Counted from the first letter of the stretch, positions 7,561-16,971 are shown. The stretch: DNA of 64,000 bases from Psychrobacter jeotgali (GCF_904846315.1 NZ_CAJHAF010000001.1:1860001-1924000), one strand, 5' to 3'. The notes: generated from the letters alone by a model not told the origin. Made by a program: numbers and translations.

Positions 7561-9174
7561 TTATAGTGACTGTAAAAAAGCAATCAGCTCATCACGGCCT
7601 TGCTGATCAAGAGTGAGCACTTTTTGTTGCTGCTTTGACGCTTCCCCATCATGCCAAAGCACCGCTTCCATCAAAGTACGGGCACGACCATCATGCAAAA
7701 ACGTCGCTTGGGAGTCGACCGTTTGCGCCAGCCCAATGCCCCATAGCGGCGGTGTACGCCATTCATACGAATTGGCTAAGAACTCAACTTGTGCGTCTCT
7801 CAAAGGTAGCTTGCCAGCGATAGTACGATCCGCCAGATCGTCACCCATATCATGCAATAATAAATCAGTATAAGGATAAATCACTTGTCCATGCTGCTCA
7901 AGGTGATCATCGTCGGTTTTTGGCAACTGATATCTCGGGTTATGACAGCTTTGACAACCGATATCATAAAAGCGTTTTTTGCCAGCCAGCACTAGCTCAC
8001 TATCTGCATTACGGCGATGCGGTACGGCTAAATTGCGGGTATAGAATTCTACAAATTTAGCTACTTCATCATTAACTTCAACCGGCGGCCTGCCATCTCC
8101 CTGCTCGTCCGCGCCAGTAGGTGCATTCAAGCAAGCGGTTTGTGCTGGTGTGCATGACTCATGAGGTCGGATATTGGAAGTTAGACCCATATCTTCATTA
8201 AAGGCGCTTTGATTTTGGGTGATAAGCTTGGTTTGTCCCGCTTTCCAGCCAAAACGTCCCAAGGCCTTTTTGCCGGTCTGGGGATCCATCACCCAGTTAA
8301 ATCTGCCTCTAATCTCACTGCCTTTATTAGCATTGCGTACTTGAGCTTTAATATCGGCATCAGGGATTTGTTCTAACAGCCCCAGTCCAATCATCGGCGG
8401 CGCAACTCTCGGCGATACCATAAGCTCGTCATCGAACGCACCATAGCCAGGATTGGTGAGAGTAAAGGTAGGCCGGCGCAAAGTTTCGACATGACCGTCA
8501 GCGAATGTTACCGGCTTATCCGTCCACTGCACACTGATACGAGCTTCAGCCGGAACCCCTTGGATACCGCGGTCTTGCAGTTGCCCACCATAAACAGGAT
8601 GAGCTATCTTTTCAATCATCGAATCTCGGAGCTGTTGACGCTCTTTATCCGTGGTCGCTGGCATCGCCAGACGAATGAGTAAACTATCGGCATCATCATC
8701 AGGAGCCATGGGCGCATGACCCCGGCCGTCTTTGATATGACAAGACTGACAAGCAGCGACATTAAATAAAGCGCCCAGACCATCACGGCTATCGGTACTA
8801 GCAGGCGCAACCACCCACGGCTGCTTAAAAAAAGCATTACCAATAAAAAAGTCGCCTTTACGTGAAGCCGGCAAGTTTGAGGAAGGTTTTGAGTAGCTCT
8901 CGCTACTAGTGATCATGATTCCGGTATCACCGCCTTGTTTGATCTCTTGTGGATCAAAGGTTGCCAGTTGCTGCATAGGTACACCGGCTAAAGCCTCAAC
9001 AGTTTGTATGCGTTCAGGTGATAAAGCCTGCGATTGTCCTTTATCATCAGCAGTAGCATTATCAGAAACGCTATCCGTTGGCTGGCAAGCGCTTATACTT
9101 ATTATACTTAGAGTGCTAAGAGCACTTAGGGCAATGGTGATACTCAAAGCAAGTTTAGAGGGCACAGCATTCAT
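7561..9174 (-). CDS. di-haem oxidoreductase (thiol oxidoreductase-like) lipoprotein
   Basis: A 537-residue secreted protein. The lipobox is ISISAC with C30 as the lipidated residue. Two c-type haem sites, CQSCH, occur near residues 141-145 and 407-411, as in the di-haem oxidoreductase family (COG3488, distantly related to MauG and cytochrome c peroxidases). Families of this kind sit between imelysin genes in iron-regulated clusters, consistent with a periplasmic redox step in iron acquisition; the substrate is unknown. Haem attachment would depend on the Ccm system at 40-43.5 kb. A terminator-like hairpin and a Fur-like site lie upstream, between it and the first imelysin gene. Confidence 0.88.
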   Translation of the reverse strand: MNAVPSKLALSITIALSALSTLSIISISACQPTDSVSDNATADDKGQSQALSPERIQTVEALAGVPMQQLATFDPQEIKQGGDTGIMITSSESYSKPSSNLPASRKGDFFIGNAFFKQPWVVAPASTDSRDGLGALFNVAACQSCHIKDGRGHAPMAPDDDADSLLIRLAMPATTDKERQQLRDSMIEKIAHPVYGGQLQDRGIQGVPAEARISVQWTDKPVTFADGHVETLRRPTFTLTNPGYGAFDDELMVSPRVAPPMIGLGLLEQIPDADIKAQVRNANKGSEIRGRFNWVMDPQTGKKALGRFGWKAGQTKLITQNQSAFNEDMGLTSNIRPHESCTPAQTACLNAPTGADEQGDGRPPVEVNDEVAKFVEFYTRNLAVPHRRNADSELVLAGKKRFYDIGCQSCHNPRYQLPKTDDDHLEQHGQVIYPYTDLLLHDMGDDLADRTIAGKLPLRDAQVEFLANSYEWRTPPLWGIGLAQTVDSQATFLHDGRARTLMEAVLWHDGEASKQQQKVLTLDQQGRDELIAFLQSL

Positions 9175-9265
9175 AAAAATGGCCTTAACGCTAACACTCT
9201 ATTTTCAAAATCAACTGCTCCTGCAGGACTGAGGTATATGATTTCAACATTACAGTATTAGGTGT

Positions 9266-9308
9266 AATAAAAAACACGCTGTCAGCGAAACTGGCAACGT
9301 GTTTATTA
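9266..9308 (-). terminator. intrinsic terminator after first imelysin gene
   Basis: Read on the minus strand, an AAACACG arm pairs with CGTGTTT around an imperfect inner stem (GCCAG ... CTGAC) and is followed by a T-run. It lies 73 bp past the stop of the imelysin gene at 9381 and before the start of the di-haem gene, implying that these two genes are at least partly separate transcripts. Confidence 0.7.
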
Positions 9309-9327
9309 TACTTGATTGATTTAGTTA

Positions 9328-9342
9328 TGAAAACAATTCTCA
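9328..9342. promoter_or_regulatory. Fur-box-like site between imelysin and di-haem genes
   Basis: TGAAAACAATTCTCA matches the 7-1-7 Fur consensus TGATAATnATTATCA at 11 of 14 informative positions. It lies upstream of the di-haem gene but on the far side of the terminator hairpin at 9266-9308, so its promoter context is unclear. Confidence 0.55.
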
Positions 9343-9380
9343 TTAACTTTTGGCGACTCACTAGCCATCAAAAATACTAC

Positions 9381-10838
9381 TTAAAACTGTGAGCCCGCAT
9401 CTGCATCTAAGTTGTCAATACCCACTGCTTTTGCGGCATTTTCAATACTAGCTGTTAGCTCTTGCAAGCTGTTAATACCTGCTTCAATCCAGCTCCGGCG
9501 TTTATTTTGCTCTTCGGCAGAGATACCATGCTTGCTGGCTTGGCCGACCGTTGCAATCATTTGATCGACCTTGATATCTTCATTCTCTCCTTTTTCAACG
9601 ATAGTGTTAAAGGCATTTTCTACTTTTTGAAAGTCAGTCGCTAATCGGTCAGCCGCTTCTTTGTGGCCTCTATCAATCAGATAATGCTTTACGCCATAAC
9701 CCCCTACCGTTCTGCCATCAACGGCTTTATAGCTACCGTTAAAGACGTTCTGAATACCGCGAGCATTATTAGCATAGCTTAGGTGAGTTAAATCACTGAA
9801 ACACTCATGCTCATCTTCAGTCGAACCAGTTACAAAAGCAACCTGCATACGCTCGGACGCTAGTTCCCCTAAAGCCAAACTACCCATCTGATACATAATC
9901 TGACGTAGCGCATTGTCATCTTTACGCGCCATAATATCACTACGTAAGGAGTTTTCACTCTTGGGTTGCCATTCAGCTTCCATAGCAGTTAAGTCATCGA
10001 CCAATAGCTGAGTAACAGCTTGTAGATACTCACCACGGCGTTCACATATACTAGTATCTTCATTTACCATTTCACCGCTAGTACATTTACCAGCCTCAGT
10101 TAGGTAGTCACTAACAGGACGCATGCCAGCGCCTTCTCCAACGCCATTAGTATCTTGACCCCATAATAAGAACTCAATCGCATGGTAGCCTGTGGTTACG
10201 TTGGCTTCACTACCACCAATCTCATTCATATCGGCCAGTAATTCAGGTGTGATGGTACTGGTATCTTGTTTGATACTACCTACAGTGATACTTTCACTAT
10301 TGATAATATTGTCATTACTATCGTATTCGCCCGTATAATTCTCACTTACATAATCTATCAAGGCTTCATCAAGTGGCCAAGCATTGACTTGACCTTCCCA
10401 GCCATCAACGCTACCAATAGCGCGGTCATCATTAGCGGTTACGAAACCTTCATCGAAACGAAATATCTCGGTTTGAGAGTAAGGTTGACGCGCAGCTTTA
10501 TAAGCGGCTTTCGCTGCTTCAAGATTGGTCTCCGTGGGCGTTTCTACATAGGTATTTATAGCACTCTGTAGTACTTTCGCTGTGTCTAATGAGTCTTTAT
10601 AGGCCGCATGCGCCATATCGGTATAGCTAAGAACCAATCTATCTCTATTAGCTTGTTCAGCCGCTGATAGTTCTGGGCTGTCTGTAGTTGCGCTCGTTTG
10701 AATCTCAGTTTGCGTATCAGCAGGTAAGGTGTCATCATTCTGCTTAGTACAGCTCGAAAGTAGCATAACCGCAGCAAGTGCCGCCGCTAATGTAGTTGGT
10801 AAAAACTCGAAGCGCATTGCTGTTGGATTGGTGCTCAT
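9381..10838 (-). CDS. imelysin-family iron-regulated lipoprotein (IrpA-like)
   Basis: A 485-residue helical protein of the imelysin/IrpA family. The lipobox is MLLSSC (C30 from the first ATG; a start at residue 8, MRFEF, would give a more conventional signal peptide). The diagnostic GxHxxE motif is intact in TGYHAIEFLLWGQD, around residue 225. The domain has two related helical halves. Family members bind iron or help its uptake at the cell surface or periplasm. A near-perfect Fur site lies 88 bp upstream of the start, so repression by iron is very likely. It is the first gene of the cluster. Confidence 0.9.
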   Translation of the reverse strand: MSTNPTAMRFEFLPTTLAAALAAVMLLSSCTKQNDDTLPADTQTEIQTSATTDSPELSAAEQANRDRLVLSYTDMAHAAYKDSLDTAKVLQSAINTYVETPTETNLEAAKAAYKAARQPYSQTEIFRFDEGFVTANDDRAIGSVDGWEGQVNAWPLDEALIDYVSENYTGEYDSNDNIINSESITVGSIKQDTSTITPELLADMNEIGGSEANVTTGYHAIEFLLWGQDTNGVGEGAGMRPVSDYLTEAGKCTSGEMVNEDTSICERRGEYLQAVTQLLVDDLTAMEAEWQPKSENSLRSDIMARKDDNALRQIMYQMGSLALGELASERMQVAFVTGSTEDEHECFSDLTHLSYANNARGIQNVFNGSYKAVDGRTVGGYGVKHYLIDRGHKEAADRLATDFQKVENAFNTIVEKGENEDIKVDQMIATVGQASKHGISAEEQNKRRSWIEAGINSLQELTASIENAAKAVGIDNLDADAGSQF

Positions 10839-10925
10839 AAATATCCTTGTTTAATCTGTCTAAAATAGACTTAAACTAGATTTAATAGATTAAGTGACAC
10901 AAAAGTGTATAAATTATAAAGTTAT

Positions 10926-10940
10926 TGATAACTATTATCA
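10926..10940. promoter_or_regulatory. Fur box upstream of imelysin gene
   Basis: TGATAACTATTATCA matches the 7-1-7 Fur consensus TGATAATnATTATCA at 13 of 14 informative positions. It lies 88 bp before the imelysin start codon and just downstream of the OmpA-like gene's terminator, a good position for an iron-repressed promoter. Confidence 0.85.
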
Positions 10941-10954
10941 ACTAAAAATTAGCC

Positions 10955-10986
10955 GAAAAAAAGCCAGCATCAAGCTGGCTTCTTTT
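10955..10986 (-). terminator. intrinsic terminator of the OmpA-like gene
   Basis: A stem of AAGCCAGC (10961-10968) and GCTGGCTT (10974-10981) with a 5-nt loop. On the minus strand it is followed by seven T residues (10954-10960 region), so it terminates the OmpA-like gene. Confidence 0.82.
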
Positions 10987-11049
10987 ATATATCAACTATT
11001 TAAGTATCAATAACATCATATTTTTATGTTATTTATAAGACGATAACTA

Positions 11050-11706
11050 TTAGTTTAGGTTTTGTGGTGAATTAATAGTTAACTCTACACGGCGGTTCTG
11101 TTGACGACCATAATCAGTATCATTACTAGCAACTGGACGCGACTCACCATAAGCAACTACTTGGATGCGGTTCGAAGATACGCCGCGAGCCGTTAAGTAA
11201 TTTGCTACTGAGTACGCGCGTTGACGTGATAGATTTTGGTTATAAGAGGCAGCACCTCGGCTATCCGTGTGACCTGCAACCGTTACCGTTGTTTGATTAT
11301 ACTGGTTCATGGTAGAAGCCAGCTTATCAAGTGTTGGTCTAAATGATGGGTTTAAAGTAGCATCGTCAAATGCGAAAGTAATATTACCTGGCATAACCAA
11401 ATCAATATTACCTGTTTGCTGGTTCTGCTCTACTGTTACGCCTGTACCCGCCATTTGCTGCTCAAGCTGCTTGGCTTGACGTTCCATATAATAACCAACA
11501 CCAGCACCCAAAGCGGCACCAATAGCAGCATCACGGCCAGTTTTATCACCGCCAGTAGCTTTTGAGATGGTAGCACCACCAGCCGCACCAGCTAACGTAC
11601 CGATAGCTGTTTTATTCAAACGCTGCTGTCCAGTGTTAGGATCAGTAGTACAACCACTAAGGGCTAAACCTGATGCCACTGCGGCGATCATTAATTTGTT
11701 ACGCAT
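11050..11706 (-). CDS. OmpA-family peptidoglycan-binding lipoprotein
   Basis: A 218-residue outer-membrane lipoprotein. The signal peptide ends in the lipobox ALSGC (C19). A glycine-zipper region (about residues 38-75, alternating GAAGGA/GAALGAG) precedes an OmpA C-terminal domain (about 105-212) with the peptidoglycan-binding signature VTVAGHTDSRG and LSRQRAYSVANYL. It resembles YiaD/YfiB-type proteins in domain order. It likely tethers the outer membrane to peptidoglycan. It is a single-gene unit ending at the hairpin 10955-10986. Confidence 0.9.
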   Translation of the reverse strand: MRNKLMIAAVASGLALSGCTTDPNTGQQRLNKTAIGTLAGAAGGATISKATGGDKTGRDAAIGAALGAGVGYYMERQAKQLEQQMAGTGVTVEQNQQTGNIDLVMPGNITFAFDDATLNPSFRPTLDKLASTMNQYNQTTVTVAGHTDSRGAASYNQNLSRQRAYSVANYLTARGVSSNRIQVVAYGESRPVASNDTDYGRQQNRRVELTINSPQNLN

Positions 11707-12171
11707 AATATGTTCCTCTTAAGTTAAAAATGTTATCTCTAATGAAATAGCTAGCTATTGTCTATCTTTTTTATGCTTATTAATCTTGTATTTATCAGCT
11801 AGACATTTGCCAGCTAATAATTTTATTATATATTTCTGTTTCAAAGTTATTATCGCAAGTCTACTCTATTTATGTGTAATATTTTGTCACACCTATGTAT
11901 GATAAGTGCGTGATAGTTTATCAGTCAGTACGCTTATGTTTCGAAGCTGCAATTACTTTCCTTATTAAGTTTGTCACTTAATGATATCAGTCAGATACAT
12001 AAGTAATTATAAATAACCATAAGTTTTTAAAAAGCTTTGTAATTTAGCCAGTCATGTTAACACTCGTGCACTAGGGTTAATTTCTGCTAAAATCAACGGG
12101 CTCTTTTTTTCATTTTGATATAATAAATCTTATAAAATTACCAGACTGACACTGATAAATAAGGACTTAAC
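11707..12171. other. divergent promoter region, OmpA-like / acyltransferase
   Basis: A 465-bp AT-rich spacer with no open frame or RNA gene recognised. A TATAAT hexamer at 12119-12124 is a plausible -10 for the acyltransferase, but I see no good -35 at the right distance. AAGGA precedes the acyltransferase ATG. Confidence 0.4.
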
Positions 12172-13161
12172 ATGCAACTGGCCAATAGTATTCAAAAGCT
12201 TCACAAACGTGCCCCAAAACTTGGTAAAGCTGTCTCACTCGCTGCCGCAACAGGCGTCATCATGGGCAACAGCTTAGGCGCAGGCATTCCTATATGGTTA
12301 TTGGGTGCAACCAAAATTATTACCGGCTCTAAGATTGCAGATCAGGCTGTTATCAAGATTGCCAATCATTGGATCAATAGTAATAATGCGGTAATTAATA
12401 ATGTCCTACCTCGTAAGGACTGGCGCATCCATTTGCCTGAAGATGTGCATACCAATGGTAAATACCTGCTAGTCAGTAATCATCAGTCTTGGGTTGATAC
12501 CAGTATCGTGCAGTATATTAGTCAAGATCGGTTACCACTAACCCGCTTCTTTACCAAATTTGAGCTTATCTATATTCCAGTTGTTGGACAAACTTTTTAC
12601 TTTCTCGATTTTCCTATGATGCGTCGGCATTCAAAAGAACAAATTGCCAAAAACCCTGCTTTAAAGGGTAAAGATATTGAGGAAGCAAAACGGGCCTGTG
12701 CTCTATTAAGAGAAAAGCCTTTTACCCTTCTCAACTATCTAGAGGGGACACGCTTTACTCAGAGTAAGCATGACAAACAAAGCTCTCCTTATACGCATTT
12801 ATTAAAACCCAGAGCTGGTGGACTGGCTTTGGCTATCGAGGCCTTGGGTGCCGATGTCGATGGTATCTTAGACATCACTATTGTGTACCCTGATGGCATT
12901 CCTAACTATAGCGATTTATGGAAAGGTAATATCAAACGTTTAGGCGTTGATGTTCGTCATATTGAAATACCACCTGCCCTATTCAGTGCTATCCAAAACG
13001 GTAATTATGAAAAAGACGAGATGGTTAAACAGCAGTTTTTTGCTTGGCTCGATGAAATTTGGCAACAAAAAGACCTGCGAATGGATAAAATGTTGGCTGA
13101 GTTTGATAGTTCAGTAGAAGACTCCTCTACGTCTAAAACCATAGCTTCTGAAAACACATAA
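12172..13161 (+). CDS. PlsC-type 1-acylglycerol-3-phosphate acyltransferase (YihG-like)
   Basis: A 329-residue membrane-associated acyltransferase. The catalytic HX4D motif is H104-D109 in NHQSWVDT. The substrate-binding segment is LEGTR (about residues 184-188, in NYLEGTRFT), and a third block is seen at GGLALAIEAL. N-terminal hydrophobic stretches at about 20-52 suggest membrane attachment. The length and motif context resemble YihG/YihH-type enzymes that acylate lysophosphatidic acid in phospholipid synthesis. It overlaps functionally with the downstream gene by translational coupling: the next start is only 9 bp beyond its stop. Confidence 0.87.
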   Translation: MQLANSIQKLHKRAPKLGKAVSLAAATGVIMGNSLGAGIPIWLLGATKIITGSKIADQAVIKIANHWINSNNAVINNVLPRKDWRIHLPEDVHTNGKYLLVSNHQSWVDTSIVQYISQDRLPLTRFFTKFELIYIPVVGQTFYFLDFPMMRRHSKEQIAKNPALKGKDIEEAKRACALLREKPFTLLNYLEGTRFTQSKHDKQSSPYTHLLKPRAGGLALAIEALGADVDGILDITIVYPDGIPNYSDLWKGNIKRLGVDVRHIEIPPALFSAIQNGNYEKDEMVKQQFFAWLDEIWQQKDLRMDKMLAEFDSSVEDSSTSKTIASENT

Positions 13162-13170
13162 GGTATAACT

Positions 13171-14256
13171 GTGCCCGCATCTAAGCCAACAACAGACTCA
13201 AGACCACTGCCCAACCAGTCAACAAAGTTGTCAAGCCAGCCGCCGCGTCCCCATCATAGGCCTAACCCCAATCGTTTAAAGCTGATCTATGATATCGTGA
13301 TGATTATTGCTATCAGTATTGATTTATTTTTGATAAGTCTTGATGCGATATTAATGAGCAATTTTAGTAATAATGTGGCAGGCTGGCTGGCTATTAGTGA
13401 CGGACTCAGTTGGTATCAACAGACTATCCATGATCCTTTACGGACGGCTGGTGGTTTTTTTACTATATTCTTAATTGGAGAGCTCTTACTACGTTGGGCT
13501 ATTGCTATCAAGGAAAAGGTTTATTATCGCTGGTTCTTCTTTCCTTTTGTGCATTGGTACGAAGTATTAGGCTGCTTCCCACAATTGCGGGCGCTGCGCT
13601 TATTTCGTGCGGTAGTTATCGGCAGACGTCTATACCAGCTGGGTTACCAAGTCCTACCGCAGCCTTGGCTTAATCGTATTAAGTTTTATATTGATTTATT
13701 GTTAGAAGAGTTGTCTGATCGGGTTATTTTGACTACCATCCAAAATTATCGACAACAGCTTACCAATCCTGAAGCACAGCAGTCATTAATCGAATCAACC
13801 ATTGGTCGTAACCGCGAACATATTGAGTCGGTTATTTTGTCACTACTTCGTCAAGAAGTGGCGCCGAAATTGCAAGAATTAACGAATAAACCTGTAGGTG
13901 AAAATATGCTAGCGATTGAGGTAGGCAACGCCATTCAAGACGGTCTTGCGCATACGCCTGAGCTGCGTCGTTATCTACGCCTTATTCCGATTGCTGGTAG
14001 TCTTATCGAGTCTCAATTACAACATATTGGACAAAGCATCGGCGAAAATGTCGTTTACTCCCTAAATCAGCGTTTGCTATCGGCGGAACGTATCGATAAT
14101 TTACTGGTAGCAATAGCTCAAGGGATTGCCCAGATTGAGGCCAACAACCCCGCCCTTGAAACTCTTATTGCTAATATCGTTTCAGATAGCCTAACTGAGC
14201 TTGAAGCTCAAGTAAAAGTACAGCAATGGCGACACCAAGACATGTTGAGATTTTAA
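13171..14256 (+). CDS. membrane protein with voltage-sensor-like N-terminal module, unknown function
   Basis: A 361-residue protein starting at GTG, with AAGG seven bases upstream that overlaps the stop of the acyltransferase. After a proline-rich tail (1-35), four hydrophobic segments appear: about 37-62 (acidic D41, D51, D58), 93-112 (FLIGELLLRW, like S2 of voltage-sensor domains), 118-136, and a basic helix 139-158 with R140, R143, R146, R152 and R153, resembling S4. No S5-S6 pore or selectivity filter follows. Residues about 165-361 are soluble, helical and rich in E, Q and N. I do not recognise a family. The channel-like reading is inference. Confidence 0.7.
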   Translation: MPASKPTTDSRPLPNQSTKLSSQPPRPHHRPNPNRLKLIYDIVMIIAISIDLFLISLDAILMSNFSNNVAGWLAISDGLSWYQQTIHDPLRTAGGFFTIFLIGELLLRWAIAIKEKVYYRWFFFPFVHWYEVLGCFPQLRALRLFRAVVIGRRLYQLGYQVLPQPWLNRIKFYIDLLLEELSDRVILTTIQNYRQQLTNPEAQQSLIESTIGRNREHIESVILSLLRQEVAPKLQELTNKPVGENMLAIEVGNAIQDGLAHTPELRRYLRLIPIAGSLIESQLQHIGQSIGENVVYSLNQRLLSAERIDNLLVAIAQGIAQIEANNPALETLIANIVSDSLTELEAQVKVQQWRHQDMLRF

Positions 14257-14435
14257 TCATTAATGCCTACTATAGAAGTCGTTATAAATTGTTGTTTTAT
14301 AAATAAATAAGTTTATCCTCAATAAGTAGATAAACCCACCATTGAACATTTGAATAATTAACAGCCCATTATATAACGATGCTTTGATCTCAAGACTTCT
14401 AAGCAGAACAACGTATCTTTTAAGGATTTATTTTA

Positions 14436-15266
14436 ATGACAACTTCAGGTACCGACCACTCGCAGGCGACACCTGCCATCAATTTTTATGGCAAAATGCT
14501 GACGTTTTCACGCTTACAATTGAGTACTAACGATCTGGCTGCTATCGAGGCACATTTAGCAGCTACCCTCAGTAATAAAGACAGCAATATTCCAGTTATT
14601 GTCGATAGTGATATTGAACAGGACTTACCCACCCTGGTAGAGCTGCTATGGTCATGGGGCTTACAGCCTATTGGTGTAGTTACAGGCTTACTTGAGAGTC
14701 AGGCTCGAACGTTACGCTTGGCCATCTTCCCAGCAGACGGTAAGCGTATTGAACGTATCTTGCCTACCAAAAAACCCACTACTCAGTTGAGCCAAACAGA
14801 GACAAAAGAAGTGGATGCTGAGCTTGTTAAAGATTCAAGTCCCGATAGTGGTGAAAATGTTGGAGAAACTGAATCAGCTCATGAAGCAAAGCAGGCTACC
14901 ACCCAAACCTTAATGCACACCGAACAAATCGCTAGCATGATTTATGATCAAATGCTGCGCTCTGGTCAAAGCATCAATCATGTTGGTGGAGATCTCATTT
15001 TGACCAATAGTGTCAATAGCGGTGCTGAAGCCATCACCGACAATAGCTTGCACGTTTATGGCCGCGCTCAGGGACGACTAGTAGCAGGAGCTACAGGGGA
15101 TAAGGACGCTCGTATATTTTGCCAAGTCTTTAACCCATCATTAGTCTCAGTAGCTGGTACTTACTGTTTACGTGATAATTTGCCCGCTGAGACTATTGAT
15201 AAGCCGGTACAGGTACAGTTTGTCGAGGGAGAAGGTCTGGTATTTACAGTAATGGATAACACCTAA
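14436..15266 (+). CDS. minC: septum site-determining protein MinC
   Basis: A 276-residue division inhibitor that antagonises FtsZ assembly away from midcell. The N-terminal FtsZ-inhibiting domain covers about residues 10-110. An acidic/serine-rich linker runs 113-165. The C-terminal beta-helix dimerisation/MinD-binding domain (about 168-276) has the hallmark HVGGDLILTNSVNSGAEAI and HVYGRAQGRLVAGATGD repeats. The linker is longer than in E. coli MinC (231 residues). AGGA lies upstream. Unusually, minD follows only after a 561-bp spacer. Confidence 0.95.
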   Translation: MTTSGTDHSQATPAINFYGKMLTFSRLQLSTNDLAAIEAHLAATLSNKDSNIPVIVDSDIEQDLPTLVELLWSWGLQPIGVVTGLLESQARTLRLAIFPADGKRIERILPTKKPTTQLSQTETKEVDAELVKDSSPDSGENVGETESAHEAKQATTQTLMHTEQIASMIYDQMLRSGQSINHVGGDLILTNSVNSGAEAITDNSLHVYGRAQGRLVAGATGDKDARIFCQVFNPSLVSVAGTYCLRDNLPAETIDKPVQVQFVEGEGLVFTVMDNT

Positions 15267-15827
15267 TAGTCTAGTAATAAATCAGTTTAGGATAAATTGC
15301 TACTTATTTAGCCATTAGCATAATTTTAATAACATTATGATGCGCATATAAAGTATTAACAGCTTATAACCAATATGAGCTTTATACTTTAGTAAGTATT
15401 TTTAACAAAAATGCGCTACTATAAATTTTACATTCAGACACTATCTATACTGTTAAGCTAGAAAGCGTTTAAGGTTAGTTTTGCAGGATAATATTGTCTA
15501 TAACTAGCTTTGGGTTTATCATAATGACTTCGACTTTTATTTTATATATAGCAGCTTAATCATGATAGTTATTTAGCTCGCTAATGACTTACTATAATTT
15601 TTTGTTTATTTATGATAGGCTTATGCTCGAATACAATATAGAAATACAGTATAGATTTTATTATTAATAATCGCTATAAAACTAAGCTATCTATTAGTAT
15701 AGCTATTCAGTCATAGTATCTAGTGCATTTACTGCTTATCATGTCATTGTTTATGTCCGTTAGACAGTTTTTTATTTAGAGCTTTGACTCTACCAGATAT
15801 CTCATTAATTCATAGGAGTGTGCCATT
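15267..15827. other. 561-bp AT-rich spacer splitting minC from minDE
   Basis: No open frame, tRNA or clear terminator is seen here. It is very AT-rich, with many TATA-like words, so individual promoter calls would be arbitrary. A separate minD promoter is likely because of the distance. GGAG at 15815-15818 serves minD. Confidence 0.45.
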
Positions 15828-16640
15828 GTGGCAAAGATTGTTGTAATCACTTCAGGTAAAGGTGGCGTGGGTAAAACAACCACCAGCGCTTCTTTTGCTG
15901 CTGGTTTGGCGTTACGTGGCTACAAAACAGTGGTTATCGATTTCGATGTGGGTTTGCGTAATTTAGATTTAATCATGGGCTGTGAAAACCGTATTGTCTA
16001 TGACTTCGTTGATGTCATTAATGGTAATGCACGCCTTTCACAAGCTTTGGTAAAAGATAAGCAGCTAGAGAACCTATATATCCTTCCTGCCAGTCAAACT
16101 CGAGATAAAGATGCCCTGACTGACGAAGGGGTTGCCGAAGTTATGGCGGAGCTATCTAAGCAATTTGACTATATCATTTGTGACTCGCCTGCTGGTATTG
16201 AACGCGGCGCGCAGCTGGCTATGTATCATGCTGATGAAGCTATTATCGTAACCAACCCTGAAATCTCTTCAGTACGTGACTCCGATCGTATCATTGGTAT
16301 CCTGCAAAGCCGTACCAAAAAGGCTGAAGAAGGTCTCGGCCCAGTACGTGAGCATCTGATTGTGACCCGTTATAACGCTGAGCGTGCCGCAGCTAATGAG
16401 ATGATGGATATCGACACTATCTCTAACGATATTCTAAAAGTTCCTTTACTTGGCGTTATTCCTGAAAGCAATGCCGTACTTGAGGCTTCTAACCATGGTG
16501 AACCAGTAATTCATTATACTGATTCAGTCGCTGGACAATGTTATGACGATATCGTCGCTCGGTTTTTGGGTGAAGAACGTCCATTACGTCATCTCGATGT
16601 GAAGAAGAAAAGTCTATTACAGCGCTGGTTTGGGGGTTAA
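15828..16640 (+). CDS. minD: septum site-determining ATPase MinD
   Basis: A 270-residue membrane-associated ParA/MinD ATPase that recruits MinC and oscillates with MinE. The deviant Walker A is KGGVGKTT (residues 10-17), and the [11 protein letters not shown] and CDSPAGIE blocks are conserved. The C-terminal amphipathic membrane-targeting helix [12 protein letters not shown] is intact. The start is GTG, supported by GGAG nine bases upstream; no in-frame ATG fits. minE follows after 2 bp. Confidence 0.97.
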   Translation: MAKIVVITSGKGGVGKTTTSASFAAGLALRGYKTVVIDFDVGLRNLDLIMGCENRIVYDFVDVINGNARLSQALVKDKQLENLYILPASQTRDKDALTDEGVAEVMAELSKQFDYIICDSPAGIERGAQLAMYHADEAIIVTNPEISSVRDSDRIIGILQSRTKKAEEGLGPVREHLIVTRYNAERAAANEMMDIDTISNDILKVPLLGVIPESNAVLEASNHGEPVIHYTDSVAGQCYDDIVARFLGEERPLRHLDVKKKSLLQRWFGG

Positions 16641-16642
16641 TA

Positions 16643-16933
16643 ATGAGTAAGAAAAAAGGGTTTTGGAGTAGCTTATTTGGTACAGATGATCGTAATCAGA
16701 CGGGCAGCGCTAACATGGCGACTGAACGTCTAAAAGTCATCGTTGCCAGTGAGAACCGACTAAATAGCCGCCTGACTGCTGATCGTATCGAGAAAATGAA
16801 GCGCGAAATTTTAGAAGTGGTTAATAAATACGTCAATGGTGTACAGATTGATGATGTTAATATTAATCATCGCTCTGAAGATAGCTTGGATGTGTTAGAG
16901 ATGAATATTAATTTACCTGAGCATAAAAAGTAA
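16643..16933 (+). CDS. minE: cell division topological specificity factor MinE
   Basis: A 96-residue MinE, close to the standard length. The N-terminal membrane-binding and anti-MinCD segment (about 1-35, containing [14 protein letters not shown]) is followed by the dimerisation domain ending in [13 protein letters not shown]. MinE displaces MinC and stimulates MinD ATPase, giving pole-to-pole oscillation. It starts 2 bp after minD, so the two are co-translated. A strong terminator follows at 16972-17004. Confidence 0.96.
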   Translation: MSKKKGFWSSLFGTDDRNQTGSANMATERLKVIVASENRLNSRLTADRIEKMKREILEVVNKYVNGVQIDDVNINHRSEDSLDVLEMNINLPEHKK

Positions 16934-16971
16934 TTTAGCTATCCGCCGATCCTAATATCTAAAATAGCCAA

